Origin: Streptomyces sp. Ncost-T10-10d | GTDB lineage: Bacteria > Actinomycetota > Actinomycetes > Streptomycetales > Streptomycetaceae | Assembly: GCF_900091955.1 (NCBI RefSeq) | Contig: NZ_FMDF01000002.1 | Coordinates: 1 to 37,431 of the forward strand | Direction of reading: 5' to 3' | Length of the DNA stretch: 37,431 nt | Position numbers and translations under genes: made by a program | Shown here: piece after piece, positions 1 to 7,999 of the stretch | Layout: every line of letters begins with the position of its first letter | How positions within the stretch are numbered: the stretch's first letter is position 1 | The notes under the pieces: generated by a model | What the model saw: only the letters and a program-made list of their open reading frames with translations | What the model was told of the DNA's origin: nothing | Database searches by the model: none

Positions 1-119
1 TCCTCGGGTCGACCCCGGAACAGCAGATGGAGTCCCTCACCGCTGTGGCGCCCCTGGAATTGCCGCATGTGGCCCAAGCCCTGAGCATTTTCGGAGAGGT
101 CCTCGACGAACTCCGATGA
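1..119 (+). CDS. C-terminal end of an unidentified protein (partial)
   Basis: An open frame enters from the left edge (codons in phase with position 3) and stops at the TGA at 117-119. The visible tail is about 38 residues, with a Gln/Glu-rich stretch and an amphipathic helix ending in LDELR. It has normal high-GC third positions, so it is probably the true end of a gene. A helical acidic C-terminus of this kind is common in small transcriptional regulators such as the MarR type, but too little is visible to assign a family. The next gene follows within about 85 bp on the same strand. Confidence 0.5.
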   Translation, partial: LGSTPEQQMESLTAVAPLELPHVAQALSIFGEVLDELR

Positions 120-203
120 CGAACCGAGATGCCGAACCGGCTCCGAATCACCCCGATGACCCCGGACAACTCCGGTGCCGAACCCCGAGACGGGAGTCCC
201 TCG

Positions 204-1259
204 ATGACGGAACGGACCGAGCGCCCCGTCCCCGGGACCACGCACCCGCACCAGGTCCCTCGCGGCGAGGTCGTCGAACCGCGTCCGCTCGGCGAGCTCC
301 GGGTCTGGCCGAAAACCTTCGCCGACCGGCTCACCGCACCACTCCCGGGTGTCATGAGAATGTCCCGGCTGGCCCGTGACCGTGCCCTGCGGCCCGATGC
401 GGAGGGACTGCGCGGCATCCACCGGCTCCCGTACGCCCCCGAACCGCTGCCCGCCACCCCCGCAGGCACCACATCCGTGACCTGGGCCGGGCACGCCAGC
501 TGGATCGTGCGCACCGGCGGGCTGACCGTCCTGACCGACCCCGTCTGGTCCCGTCGCATTCTCGGCACCCCGGCCAGGATCACTCCGGTCGGCGTCCGCT
601 GGGAGGACCTGCCGCCCGTCGACGCCGTCGTCATCAGCCACAACCACTACGACCACCTCGACGCCCCCACCCTGCACAGACTGCCCAAGGACACCCCGCT
701 GTTCGTGCCCGCCGGGCTCGGCCGCTGGTGCCGCCGTCGCCGCTTCAGCTGCGTCACCGAACTCGACTGGTGGGAATCGGCCCGGCTGAACGGCGTGTGC
801 TTCGATTTCGTGCCCGCGCACCACTGGTCCAAGCGGACCCTCACCGACACCTGCCGCTCCCTGTGGGGCGGCTGGATCATCGGCACCGGCCGTGAGGGGC
901 AGCGGATCCACTTCGCCGGGGACAGCGGGTACGGGCACTGGTTCGGCGAGATCGGCCGCCGGTACCCGGGCATCGATCTGACCCTGCTGCCGATCGGGGC
1001 GTACGAACCGCGCTGGTGGCTCGGTGACGTACACACCGATCCGGAGGAGGCCGTGCAGGCGTACGAGGACCTGGGCGCCCGCGCGATGGCGCCGATGCAC
1101 TGGGCCACCTTCCTGCTGTCGGCGGAGCCCGTACTCGAACCGCTGACCCGACTGCGCACCGCCTGGCAGCGGGCCGGACACCCCCGCGAACGGCTCTGGG
1201 ACCTGCCGATCGGCGGCTCCCGCGTGCTCGAACCGGAACCCCGCACGGTCAGTGGCTGA
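204..1259 (+). CDS. MBL-fold metal-dependent hydrolase (NAPE-PLD/UlaG-like)
   Basis: Predicted cytoplasmic metallo-beta-lactamase-superfamily hydrolase of about 351 aa. The metal-binding signature HNHYDHLD lies at H146-H148-D150-H151, with the later ligands in FAGDSG (D240) and MHWATF (H299). The opening WAGHASWIV...VLTDPVWS is typical of the branch that includes N-acylphosphatidylethanolamine phospholipase D and UlaG-like lactonases, so a phosphodiester or lactone substrate is plausible but unproven. I chose ATG 204 because GGGAG lies 7 nt upstream; an in-frame ATG at 129 would add 25 residues of non-conserved-looking sequence. The 3' end overlaps the convergent DedA gene by 11 bp. A second, shorter MBL-fold gene lies beyond DedA on the other strand. 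Confidence 0.85.
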   Translation: MTERTERPVPGTTHPHQVPRGEVVEPRPLGELRVWPKTFADRLTAPLPGVMRMSRLARDRALRPDAEGLRGIHRLPYAPEPLPATPAGTTSVTWAGHASWIVRTGGLTVLTDPVWSRRILGTPARITPVGVRWEDLPPVDAVVISHNHYDHLDAPTLHRLPKDTPLFVPAGLGRWCRRRRFSCVTELDWWESARLNGVCFDFVPAHHWSKRTLTDTCRSLWGGWIIGTGREGQRIHFAGDSGYGHWFGEIGRRYPGIDLTLLPIGAYEPRWWLGDVHTDPEEAVQAYEDLGARAMAPMHWATFLLSAEPVLEPLTRLRTAWQRAGHPRERLWDLPIGGSRVLEPEPRTVSG

Positions 1260-1869
1260 ACCGCACCCGCATCCGTCGCCACGCCGCGGGCGCCCCGCTG
1301 ATCAGCAGTGTCAGACCCACCGCCGCGACCACACCCTGCCATGGCTCGGGGAAGAGCGAACCGCCCAGAATGCCGATCAGCTGGTACGTCGCCGCCCACG
1401 CCAGACAGGCCGGCACATCCCCACGGGCGAACCGGTGCAGCGGCATCCGCCCCAGCAGGCAGGCCAGCATCACCGGAATCCGCCCCGCCGGTACCAGCCT
1501 CGACAGCACGAGCACCACCGCACCGTGCTCGTCCAGCTTCTGCTGCGCCTGCGCCAGCCGCTCCGGGGCGGCCCGGTCGCTGATCGTCTGCAGCCACTTC
1601 GAACCGTTCTTCGACCGCACCCCGCGCTGACCGAGCCAGTACAGACAGATGTCGCCGAGGAACGCCGCGGCCGACGCCACCCCGAAGACGATCAGCAGTG
1701 AGAACGGCGACGACTGATGCAGCGCCACCACCGCGGCCGAACTCACCAGCGCACCCGTAGGCACCACAGGCACCAGCGCGCCCAGCGCCACCAGCAGGAA
1801 CAGCGACGGATAGCCTACCGCCTGCTGCGTCGACTCCGGGGGCAGCTGCCTCACGACCTCCTGGATCAC
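1249..1869 (-). CDS. DedA/VTT-domain membrane protein
   Basis: Integral membrane protein of 206 aa with the layout of the DedA (SNARE-associated, VTT) family. There is an N-terminal hydrophobic pair around residues 18-60, a central amphipathic segment, the conserved SRLVPAGRIPVMLACLLGRM region around residues 123-142, and C-terminal helices. Bacterial DedA proteins are linked to lipid-carrier (undecaprenyl phosphate) or phospholipid translocation and membrane homeostasis. The GTG start at 1869 overlaps the stop of the upstream MBL-fold gene by 4 nt (1866-1869), which implies translational coupling. The end overlaps the convergent MBL gene by 11 nt. The family assignment is firm; the substrate is unknown. 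Confidence 0.85.
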   Translation of the reverse strand: MIQEVVRQLPPESTQQAVGYPSLFLLVALGALVPVVPTGALVSSAAVVALHQSSPFSLLIVFGVASAAAFLGDICLYWLGQRGVRSKNGSKWLQTISDRAAPERLAQAQQKLDEHGAVVLVLSRLVPAGRIPVMLACLLGRMPLHRFARGDVPACLAWAATYQLIGILGGSLFPEPWQGVVAAVGLTLLISGAPAAWRRMRVRFSH

Positions 1870-2648
1870 CTGGCGGCCTCCGGCCGCACATGTTCGCCGT
1901 GGGACAGCCGGTGCACCGCCACCTCCGGCGCCAGCAGCGCCGCCTTGCGGACGAATTCGTCACCGGGTGCGTGGAACTCGTGCGGCCTGACTCCGTCCAG
2001 TCCGATCGGCCAGTACGTGCCGTAGTGCACCGGCACGGCCGACCGCGGCGACAGCCGGGCCAGCGCCTGCGCGGCCCGGCCCGCGTCCAGATGGCTGTGG
2101 CCCAGATACGGACCCCAGCCGCCCACCGGCAGCAGCGCCACATCCACCGGCCCCACCGCCCGGGCCATGTCGTCGAAGAGCCCGGTGTCACCGGCGAAAT
2201 ACGTCCGTGCCTCGCCCTCGACGACGTAGCCGAGCGCGGGGGAGCGGTGCGGACCCATGGGCAGGCGCCTGCCGTCGTGCAGTGCGGGAACCGCCCGTAC
2301 CAGCACCTCGCCGACCCGGACCTCGTCGCCCGGAACCACCTCGGTGATCCGCAGCCCGCGCACTGAGCGCAGCACCCGCAGCCCAGGGACGGAGCGCACC
2401 GCACCCACCGGCACGATCAGCCGGCTTCCGGGGGCGAGCCGGGCCAGTGACGGCAGATGGAGATGGTCGGAGTGAAGATGCGAGACGAGCACCACATCGG
2501 CGACCGTGGCCTCGGGGCCGGGCAGCTCGCCGCGGCGGCGGCGCAGATGCGCGAAGCGCCGTACGAACAGCGGATCGGTCAGCACACGGACCCCGGAGTC
2601 CTCGATCGTGCAGGTGGCATGACCCCACCAGGTGACTTCCACCGGCAC
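1866..2648 (-). CDS. MBL-fold metal-dependent hydrolase, short form
   Basis: A 260-aa metallo-beta-lactamase-superfamily protein. It opens with WWGHATCTI and LTDPLF, carries the metal site HLHSDHLH (H57, H59, D61, H62), and has FAGDTG and VHYGTYWP downstream for the remaining ligands. It is a UlaG-like or lactamase_B_2 type hydrolase, probably cytoplasmic because no signal peptide is seen. The GTG start at 2648 has GAGGAGG 7 nt upstream on the coding strand, a near-ideal ribosome site. It is the first gene of a two-gene operon with the DedA protein, which it overlaps by 4 nt. It is shorter and clearly diverged from the other MBL gene at 204-1259, so the two are not a recent duplication. Confidence 0.85.
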   Translation of the reverse strand: MPVEVTWWGHATCTIEDSGVRVLTDPLFVRRFAHLRRRRGELPGPEATVADVVLVSHLHSDHLHLPSLARLAPGSRLIVPVGAVRSVPGLRVLRSVRGLRITEVVPGDEVRVGEVLVRAVPALHDGRRLPMGPHRSPALGYVVEGEARTYFAGDTGLFDDMARAVGPVDVALLPVGGWGPYLGHSHLDAGRAAQALARLSPRSAVPVHYGTYWPIGLDGVRPHEFHAPGDEFVRKAALLAPEVAVHRLSHGEHVRPEAAR

Positions 2649-2706
2649 GCGGTGCCTCCTCGTTCCCGGGTTCCTTGTTCCGGCCCTGCATCGAGCCTAG
2701 TGCCGT

Positions 2707-2738
2707 GACCGGACCGGGTGGCCCGGCTCCGTCCGGTC
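2707..2738 (-). terminator. Hairpin terminator downstream of the PucR-type gene
   Basis: The arms GACCGGAC (2707-2714) and GTCCGGTC (2731-2738) pair perfectly, with an inner CGGG/CCCG pairing. The hairpin sits 23 bp beyond the stop of the minus-strand regulator gene. There is no T-run, as usual for Streptomyces. Confidence 0.5.
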
Positions 2739-2760
2739 GTCGCCGTCAGGCTGGTCACTC

Positions 2761-4212
2761 TCAGTCGGTCAGGCCCAGTGCCCCCGCCGCCTGGATGGCC
2801 AGCCAGACCTCCGCCAGGGCACCCGTGGATGCCATGTCACGGTCGGTCAGAGTGCCGAAGCGGCGCAGCCGGTAGGCAAGGGTGTTGGGATGGATGTGGA
2901 GCGCGGCCGCCGCCGTCTCCGTGCGGCGGTCCCGCTCCATCCACGTGCGGACCGAGACCAGCAGCTGCGAGTCATGGGCCGCGTCGTAGCGCAGGACCTC
3001 GCCGAGTACATGCTCGACCAGCGCGGTCAGGACCGCGGGGTCGTCGGGCAGCCACCGGCCCAGGGAGTCGTCGCCGTACCGGACCACGGAGCGGCCCGAC
3101 TCGGCGGCCTTCGAGACCGCCCAGAGCGCCTCGCGCTGAGCCACCCGCAGCGCGGCACCCGGCAGGAACGGGCGGCTCATTCCGGCCGCCACATCCGGCA
3201 GTTCACCGATCTCCACGGCCAGCTGCGGTGCCCCCAGGACATAGCGGTCCGTGCCCCAGGTGAGCAGCAGATGCGGATGGTCCTGGAGGCAGCGCAGCAG
3301 CGCCTCGTCCGTGCTCTGCCGCACCACGATCAGCACGGTGTCGCCCTCGATCGCATGCCGGGCGAGCCTGCGCCGGGCCGCCTCCGGGTCCAGTACCTCC
3401 TGAAGGAGTTCGGCCAGCGTCTCCGCGCCCTCGCGGCGCAGCGTCTCGCGCTCGTTGCGCACCATCGCGACCCGCAGCGCCGCCACCGTGGCGATGTGCT
3501 GGACGACGGCGAGCCCGGCGGGCTGGGCGCCCTCCCGCTCGTACGCGACGAGGAATCCCGCCGGGCCCCCGGGCGCCGGCACGGGCAGCACGAACCCGCC
3601 CGGGACGGTCGGCGGAGCGTCCACGGAAGCGGGCAGCACGCCCGGCTCCGGCACAGGTACGCCGGGCAGCAAGGGGCGACCCTGGGGCGTGCACAGATAC
3701 ACGTCGTAACCGGAGAGGCGCTCCAGCCGGCGCAGCAGCGTCGGTGTGTCGAGATCCTCGGCGACCAGCCAGCGCAGCGAGCCGAAGACCTGGAGCTGGG
3801 CGCCGAGCCGGTGCCTGGCGTCCTCCTGGACCGAGGCGGCGACCTCCTGGGAGACCGCGATGAACGGGACGGCGAGCGGGACCTCCAGGACCGGGAAGCC
3901 GCGCTCCTCGGCCGCCCGGAAGAACGCGTCGTGCAGCGGTGGCATGTGCAACTGCGCAGACAGGGCGAGTGCGGAGACACCGGCGTCGTCGAGCCGCTCC
4001 AGATAGGCGCGCTGTCCGGCGGCGGTACGCGGGACCGCAAGGCCCGTCGTCATGATCACCTCGGCGCCCAGCAGCCAGGGCGTCGGATCGGCGAGTTCGC
4101 TGGCGTGCGCCCAGGACACGGAGCGGCCCAGGCCACTGCTGCCCGCCTTCACGGAGAGCTGCAGAGCGGGGAAGGAGAGCAGATCCTCCACGGTGAGTTT
4201 GTCGCTTGCCAC
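2761..4212 (-). CDS. PucR-family transcriptional regulator
   Basis: About 483 aa with PucR family architecture. The N-terminal ligand-sensing domain begins LTVEDLLSFPALQ and contains WAHASELADPTPWLLGAEVIMTTG. A GGDEF-like central region follows, and the C-terminal PucR helix-turn-helix reads TAAAALHIHPNTLAYRLRRFG. Relatives control purine, allantoin, amino-acid or polyamine catabolism. The frame stays open to an ATG at 4296, but no ribosome site precedes it and those residues look non-coding. I prefer GTG 4212 (TTG 4218 is an alternative), just before the conserved LTVEDLL. It is divergent from the NCS1-type transporter, which it probably regulates. It shares its architecture with the second PucR-type gene at 22781. 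Confidence 0.85.
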   Translation of the reverse strand: MASDKLTVEDLLSFPALQLSVKAGSSGLGRSVSWAHASELADPTPWLLGAEVIMTTGLAVPRTAAGQRAYLERLDDAGVSALALSAQLHMPPLHDAFFRAAEERGFPVLEVPLAVPFIAVSQEVAASVQEDARHRLGAQLQVFGSLRWLVAEDLDTPTLLRRLERLSGYDVYLCTPQGRPLLPGVPVPEPGVLPASVDAPPTVPGGFVLPVPAPGGPAGFLVAYEREGAQPAGLAVVQHIATVAALRVAMVRNERETLRREGAETLAELLQEVLDPEAARRRLARHAIEGDTVLIVVRQSTDEALLRCLQDHPHLLLTWGTDRYVLGAPQLAVEIGELPDVAAGMSRPFLPGAALRVAQREALWAVSKAAESGRSVVRYGDDSLGRWLPDDPAVLTALVEHVLGEVLRYDAAHDSQLLVSVRTWMERDRRTETAAAALHIHPNTLAYRLRRFGTLTDRDMASTGALAEVWLAIQAAGALGLTD

Positions 4213-4310
4213 AGACAACAGCCTAGTGCTCTGTGATGTGCACAATTGTCGACTGTCGTCCGGGGCCACAGACTGTGGGACCGTCCCCATGAACAAGAGG
4301 TGGAGCGCCC
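4213..4310. promoter_or_regulatory. Divergent promoter/operator region, PucR-type regulator and NCS1 transporter
   Basis: This 98-bp intergenic region holds two dyads: ACAATTGT (4242-4249) and CCACAG-A-CTGTGG (4266-4278). The word GCCACAGAC appears at 4208-4216 and again at 4265-4273. Divergent regulator/transporter pairs usually carry the operator here. The GTG of the transporter at 4311 is preceded by GAGGTGGAG. That any of these dyads is the regulator's binding site is inference. Confidence 0.4.
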
Positions 4311-5852
4311 GTGACTGCTTCGATCACCGAAGTCGAGACAAATGGTGTCGAGCGGATTCCCGACGCCGACCGCACCGCCCGTCCGATCGACCTCTTCCGG
4401 CTCGCCTTCGGCGGTGCCAACACCTTCGCGACGTGCGTGCTGGGCGCCTTCCCGATCCTGTTCGGCCTCTCCTTCTGGCAGGGACTCGCGGCGACGCTGC
4501 TCGGCCTCGTCGCCGGTGCGCTGCTGCTCGCCCCGATGGCGCTGTTCGGCCCGACCAACGGCACCAACAACGCGGTCTCCTCCTCCGCCCACCTGGGCGT
4601 GCACGGCCGGATCGTCGGCTCGTTCCTCTCGTTGCTCACCGCGGTGGCGTTCTTCTCGATCTCGGTGTGGTCCTCGGGTGACGCGCTGGTCGGCGGCGCC
4701 CACCGACTCGCCGGCGTGCCCGAGTCCGATGTGACATATGGCATTGCATATGCGATCTTCGCCGGGCTCGTCCTGGTGGTCTGCATCTACGGCTTCCGCT
4801 TCATGCTGATGGTCAACAAGATCGCGGTGATCGCCGCATCGGCACTCTTCGTCCTCGGCGTCTTCGCCTTCGCGGGAGACTTCGACGCCGGCTACGCGGG
4901 CACCTTCACCTCGACCTCCGACCCGCTGTTCTGGCCGTCGTTCATCGGCGCCGCGCTGATCGTGCTGTCCAACCCGGTCTCCTTCGGTGCGTTCCTCGGC
5001 GACTGGTCCCGCTACATCCCGGCCACGACGCCCCGCCGCCGGGTGATGGGCGCCGCGTTCCTCGCCCAGATCGCCACGCTGCTGCCCTTCGTCTTCGGCC
5101 TGGCCACCGCCTCGATCATCGCGTCCAAGGCCGCCAAGTACGTCGACCCGGCCGCGCCCAACTACGTCGGCGGACTGCTCGCCATCTCGCCCGGCTGGTA
5201 CTTCCTGCCGCTCTGCCTGATCGCCCTGATCGGTGGCCTGTCGACCGGCACGACCGCGCTGTACGGCACCGGCCTCGACGTCTCGAGCGTCTTCACCCGC
5301 TTCAGCCGCGTGCAGTCGACGTTCTTCATCGGCGCCCTGTCGATCGCCTTCATCTTCATCGGCCGCTTCGCGCTCAACCTTGCGCAGTCCATCTCCACCT
5401 TCGCGACCCTGATCATCACCTGTACCGCCCCGTGGATGATCGTGATGGCACTCGGTTACGTCACGCGGCGCGGCTGGTACGACGCGGACGCGCTCCAGGT
5501 CTTCAACCGCCGCCAGACCGGTGGCCGCTACTGGTTCAACCACGGCTGGAACTGGCGTGGGATGGCCACCTGGTTCATCTCCGCCGGTGTGGCGCTCCTC
5601 TTCACCAACCTGCCCGGTCAGTTCGTCGGCCCGCTCGGCAACCTCGCGAACGGCGCGGACATCTCCCTCCCGGTCGGCCTCGCCCTCGCGGCCGTGGTCT
5701 ACCTCGGCCTGCTCACCGTCTTCCCCGAGCCGCGCGGTGTGTACGGACCGGACGGCCCCCGGTTCGTCAGGGCCTCGGACGCAGCGGTTCTGCCCATCAC
5801 CGGTGGCCCGGACGAGGAGACCGTCGCCGCCGAACCGGCCACCGCGGTCTGA
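4311..5852 (+). CDS. NCS1-family transporter (purine/cytosine/allantoin-type permease)
   Basis: A 513-aa multi-spanning permease. The N-terminal signature PIDLFRLAFGGANTF is followed by FGPTNGTNNAVSSSAHLG, a pattern of the nucleobase:cation symporter-1 family. About 12 hydrophobic segments can be traced to residue 470, and a short polar tail follows. NCS1 members import purines, cytosine, allantoin, hydantoins or related nitrogen compounds with a proton or sodium ion. The GTG start at 4311 has GAGGTGGAG upstream. It heads a run with an NTF2-like protein and an aldehyde dehydrogenase and is divergent from a PucR-type regulator, so the substrate is probably a nitrogen compound that this unit degrades. 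The exact substrate cannot be read from the sequence. Confidence 0.85.
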   Translation: MTASITEVETNGVERIPDADRTARPIDLFRLAFGGANTFATCVLGAFPILFGLSFWQGLAATLLGLVAGALLLAPMALFGPTNGTNNAVSSSAHLGVHGRIVGSFLSLLTAVAFFSISVWSSGDALVGGAHRLAGVPESDVTYGIAYAIFAGLVLVVCIYGFRFMLMVNKIAVIAASALFVLGVFAFAGDFDAGYAGTFTSTSDPLFWPSFIGAALIVLSNPVSFGAFLGDWSRYIPATTPRRRVMGAAFLAQIATLLPFVFGLATASIIASKAAKYVDPAAPNYVGGLLAISPGWYFLPLCLIALIGGLSTGTTALYGTGLDVSSVFTRFSRVQSTFFIGALSIAFIFIGRFALNLAQSISTFATLIITCTAPWMIVMALGYVTRRGWYDADALQVFNRRQTGGRYWFNHGWNWRGMATWFISAGVALLFTNLPGQFVGPLGNLANGADISLPVGLALAAVVYLGLLTVFPEPRGVYGPDGPRFVRASDAAVLPITGGPDEETVAAEPATAV

Positions 5853-5898
5853 ACCCGGCTCTCCGGCGCACGCCCCGCCCCGTAACCAGGAGTTGTAC

Positions 5899-6300
5899 AT
5901 GAGCACCACCCCCACCCAAGAAGTCCAGGCCGCCGCCGACGCGCTGATCGCCGCCTTCGCCGAGGGCCGCCTAGACGACTACTTCGGCTCCTTCGCCCCG
6001 GACGCCACGTTCGTCTTCCACTCCACCCCGCAGCGGCTCGGCTCCACCGCCGAGTACCGCGCGCTGTGGCAGCAGTGGGTGGCCCAGGACGACTTCCGCA
6101 TCGTGCGCTGCACCTCGACCGGACAGCTGATCCAGCACTACGGCACCACGGCCGTCCTCAGCCACGACGTGGAGACCACGATCGCCACCCGGGCCGGCGA
6201 GGAGACCGTCCACGAGCGGGAGACGATCGTGTTCGCCCGCGCCGCCGACGGCAGCTGGCCCGCCGTCCACGAGCACCTGTCGGCCCGTACAGCCGACTGA
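5899..6300 (+). CDS. NTF2/SnoaL-like protein
   Basis: A 133-aa protein with the pattern of the nuclear-transport-factor-2/SnoaL fold. An N-terminal helix (AADALIAAFAEGRLDDY) leads to FAPDATFVFHSTPQ, and beta strands follow, including DVETTIATRAGEETVHERETIVFAR and a C-terminal HEHLS. Members are small cone-shaped isomerases, dehydratases or binding proteins. The start ATG 5899 has CCAGGAG upstream. It lies 46 bp after the transporter and about 100 bp before the aldehyde dehydrogenase, so it probably acts in the same pathway, perhaps on an unstable intermediate. No specific catalytic residue pair can be assigned by eye. Confidence 0.75.
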   Translation: MSTTPTQEVQAAADALIAAFAEGRLDDYFGSFAPDATFVFHSTPQRLGSTAEYRALWQQWVAQDDFRIVRCTSTGQLIQHYGTTAVLSHDVETTIATRAGEETVHERETIVFARAADGSWPAVHEHLSARTAD

Positions 6301-6402
6301 CCGAGCACAGCTCCCGACAGGCGTCCCGCCCGAATCACCGCTGGACCGCTTGACCGCGTGTTCCGCCCGTATCGCCGCCCGACCATGAGAGAGACCGGTT
6401 CC

Positions 6403-7842
6403 ATGAGCACCACGTTCCGCAATTACATCGACGGCGTCTTCGCGGACGCCTCGGACGGCCGCACCCTCGATGTCGTGGACCCCAGCACCGGCGAGGTCTA
6501 CGCGACGTCCCCGCTCTCCGGCGATGCGGACGTCGACGCGGCCACGGCCGCCGCCGCTGCCGCGTTCCCCGTCTGGCGCGACACCACCCCGTCCGTACGC
6601 CAGCTGGCCCTGCTGAAGATCGCCGACGCGATGGAGGCGCGGGCCGACGAACTGGTGGCCGCCGAGAGCCGTGACACCGGAAAGCCGCTCCACCTCACCC
6701 GCAGCGAGGAACTGGCCCCGGCCATCGACCAGGTCCGCTTCTTCGCCGGTGCGGCGCGGATGCTCGAGGGCCGCTCGGCCGGCGAGTACATGGAGGGGAT
6801 GACCTCGATCATCCGCCGCGAGCCGGTCGGCGTCTGCGCGCAGGTCGCGCCGTGGAACTACCCCCTGCTGATGGCCGTGTGGAAGTTCGCGCCCGCGCTC
6901 GCCGCGGGCAACGCCGTCGTCCTCAAGCCCTCCGACACCACCCCCGCCTCCACGGTGCTGATCGCCGAGATCATCGGCGGCGTCCTGGAGGAGCTGGAGC
7001 TGCCCCGAGGCATCTTCAACGTCATCTGCGGAGACCGGGAGACCGGCCGTGCGATGGTCGAGCACCCGACCCCGGCGATGGCCTCCATCACCGGCTCGGT
7101 GCGGGCCGGCATCCAGGTCGCGCAGAGCGCGGCCAAGGACGTCAAGCGCGTCCACCTGGAGCTCGGCGGCAAGGCCCCGGCGGTGATCTTCGAGGACGCG
7201 GACCTGGAGAAGGCGGTCGAGGACCTGATCGTCGGCGGCTTCTTCAACGCCGGCCAGGACTGCACGGCCGCGACCCGCGTCCTGGTCCAGGAGTCCGTCC
7301 ACGACGAGTTCGTCGCCGCCCTCGCCAAGGCCGCCGCCGACACCAGGACGGGGCAGCCGGACGACGAGGACGTGCTGTACGGCCCGCTCAACAACGCCGG
7401 CCAGCTCGCCCAGGTCAGCGGCTTCATCGACCGCCTCCCGGAGCACGCCACGATCGAGGCGGGCGGCCACCGGGTCGGCGACAAGGGCTACTTCTACGCC
7501 CCGACCGTCGTCTCCGGCCTCCAGCAGGACGACGAGATCATCCAGAACGAGGTCTTCGGCCCGGTCATGACCGTCCAGTCGTTCACGGACGAGGCCCAGG
7601 CCGTCGCGTACGCCAACGGCGTCGACTACGCCCTCGCCTCCTCGGTGTGGACCAAGGACCACGCACGCGCCATGCGGATGTCCAAGAACCTCGACTTCGG
7701 CTGCGTGTGGATCAACACCCACATGGCACTCGTCGCCGAGATGCCGCACGGCGGCTACAAGCAGTCCGGCTACGGCAAGGACCTCTCCGCGTACGGCTTC
7801 GAGGACTACACCCGCATCAAGCACGTCATGACGTCCCTCTGA
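6403..7842 (+). CDS. NAD(P)+-dependent aldehyde dehydrogenase, aminoaldehyde type
   Basis: A 479-aa aldehyde dehydrogenase of normal family length. The catalytic Cys287 is in FNAGQDCTAATR, the general base Glu253 is in HLELGGKAP, and the cofactor-site segment APWNYPLLMAVWK is present. The overall sequence resembles gamma-aminobutyraldehyde and betaine-aldehyde dehydrogenases more than general fatty-aldehyde enzymes. It would oxidise an aminoaldehyde to an amino acid in the cytoplasm. ATG 6403 is chosen because the ALDH fold begins directly after it and a purine-rich AGAGAGA lies about 10 nt upstream; a GTG at 6358 and an ATG at 6385 are less likely. It ends the transporter run and is followed by a strong hairpin. 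Confidence 0.85.
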   Translation: MSTTFRNYIDGVFADASDGRTLDVVDPSTGEVYATSPLSGDADVDAATAAAAAAFPVWRDTTPSVRQLALLKIADAMEARADELVAAESRDTGKPLHLTRSEELAPAIDQVRFFAGAARMLEGRSAGEYMEGMTSIIRREPVGVCAQVAPWNYPLLMAVWKFAPALAAGNAVVLKPSDTTPASTVLIAEIIGGVLEELELPRGIFNVICGDRETGRAMVEHPTPAMASITGSVRAGIQVAQSAAKDVKRVHLELGGKAPAVIFEDADLEKAVEDLIVGGFFNAGQDCTAATRVLVQESVHDEFVAALAKAAADTRTGQPDDEDVLYGPLNNAGQLAQVSGFIDRLPEHATIEAGGHRVGDKGYFYAPTVVSGLQQDDEIIQNEVFGPVMTVQSFTDEAQAVAYANGVDYALASSVWTKDHARAMRMSKNLDFGCVWINTHMALVAEMPHGGYKQSGYGKDLSAYGFEDYTRIKHVMTSL

Positions 7843-7858
7843 CCCACCCGTCCCCTGC

Positions 7859-7895
7859 GCGCCCCCGCCCCGGCACCGTCCCGGGGCGGGGGCGC
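7859..7895 (+). terminator. Strong GC hairpin terminator after the aldehyde dehydrogenase
   Basis: The 15-bp arms GCGCCCCCGCCCCGG (7859-7873) and CCGGGGCGGGGGCGC (7881-7895) pair perfectly around a 7-nt loop. The hairpin sits 16 bp after the stop codon. Its 13-bp core CGCCCCCGCCCCG recurs in the terminator at 16706-16756. Confidence 0.75.
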
Positions 7896-7961
7896 ACCGG
7901 CGTTCCGTGCTTCGCGCTCCTCCCGTCCCGACATGCGCCTTTTTGTGCGGGAGCCGGAGCG

Positions 7962-7977
7962 GTAGGGTCGCCCCTAC
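7962..7977. promoter_or_regulatory. Short palindrome upstream of the resolvase-like gene
   Basis: GTAGGG-TCGC-CCCTAC (7962-7977) is a perfect 6-bp dyad 22 bp upstream of the next start codon. It includes TAGGGT, which resembles a streptomycete -10 element, but I find no convincing -35 at the right spacing. It may be an operator or chance. Confidence 0.25.
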
Positions 7978-7999
7978 GTCTAGCACGGGGGGAACGGCC

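Noticed and set aside
647..2404. Long minus-strand open frame across the MBL and DedA genes
   Set aside because: It is antisense to genes with clear domains, its Cys/Arg/Trp-rich product lacks any motif, and it covers both strands' real genes.
4149..5915. Long minus-strand frame antisense to the NCS1 transporter
   Set aside because: The product is Glu/Gly/Arg/Asp-rich, as expected for the antisense of a GC-rich hydrophobic gene. The transporter frame is well conserved in pattern.
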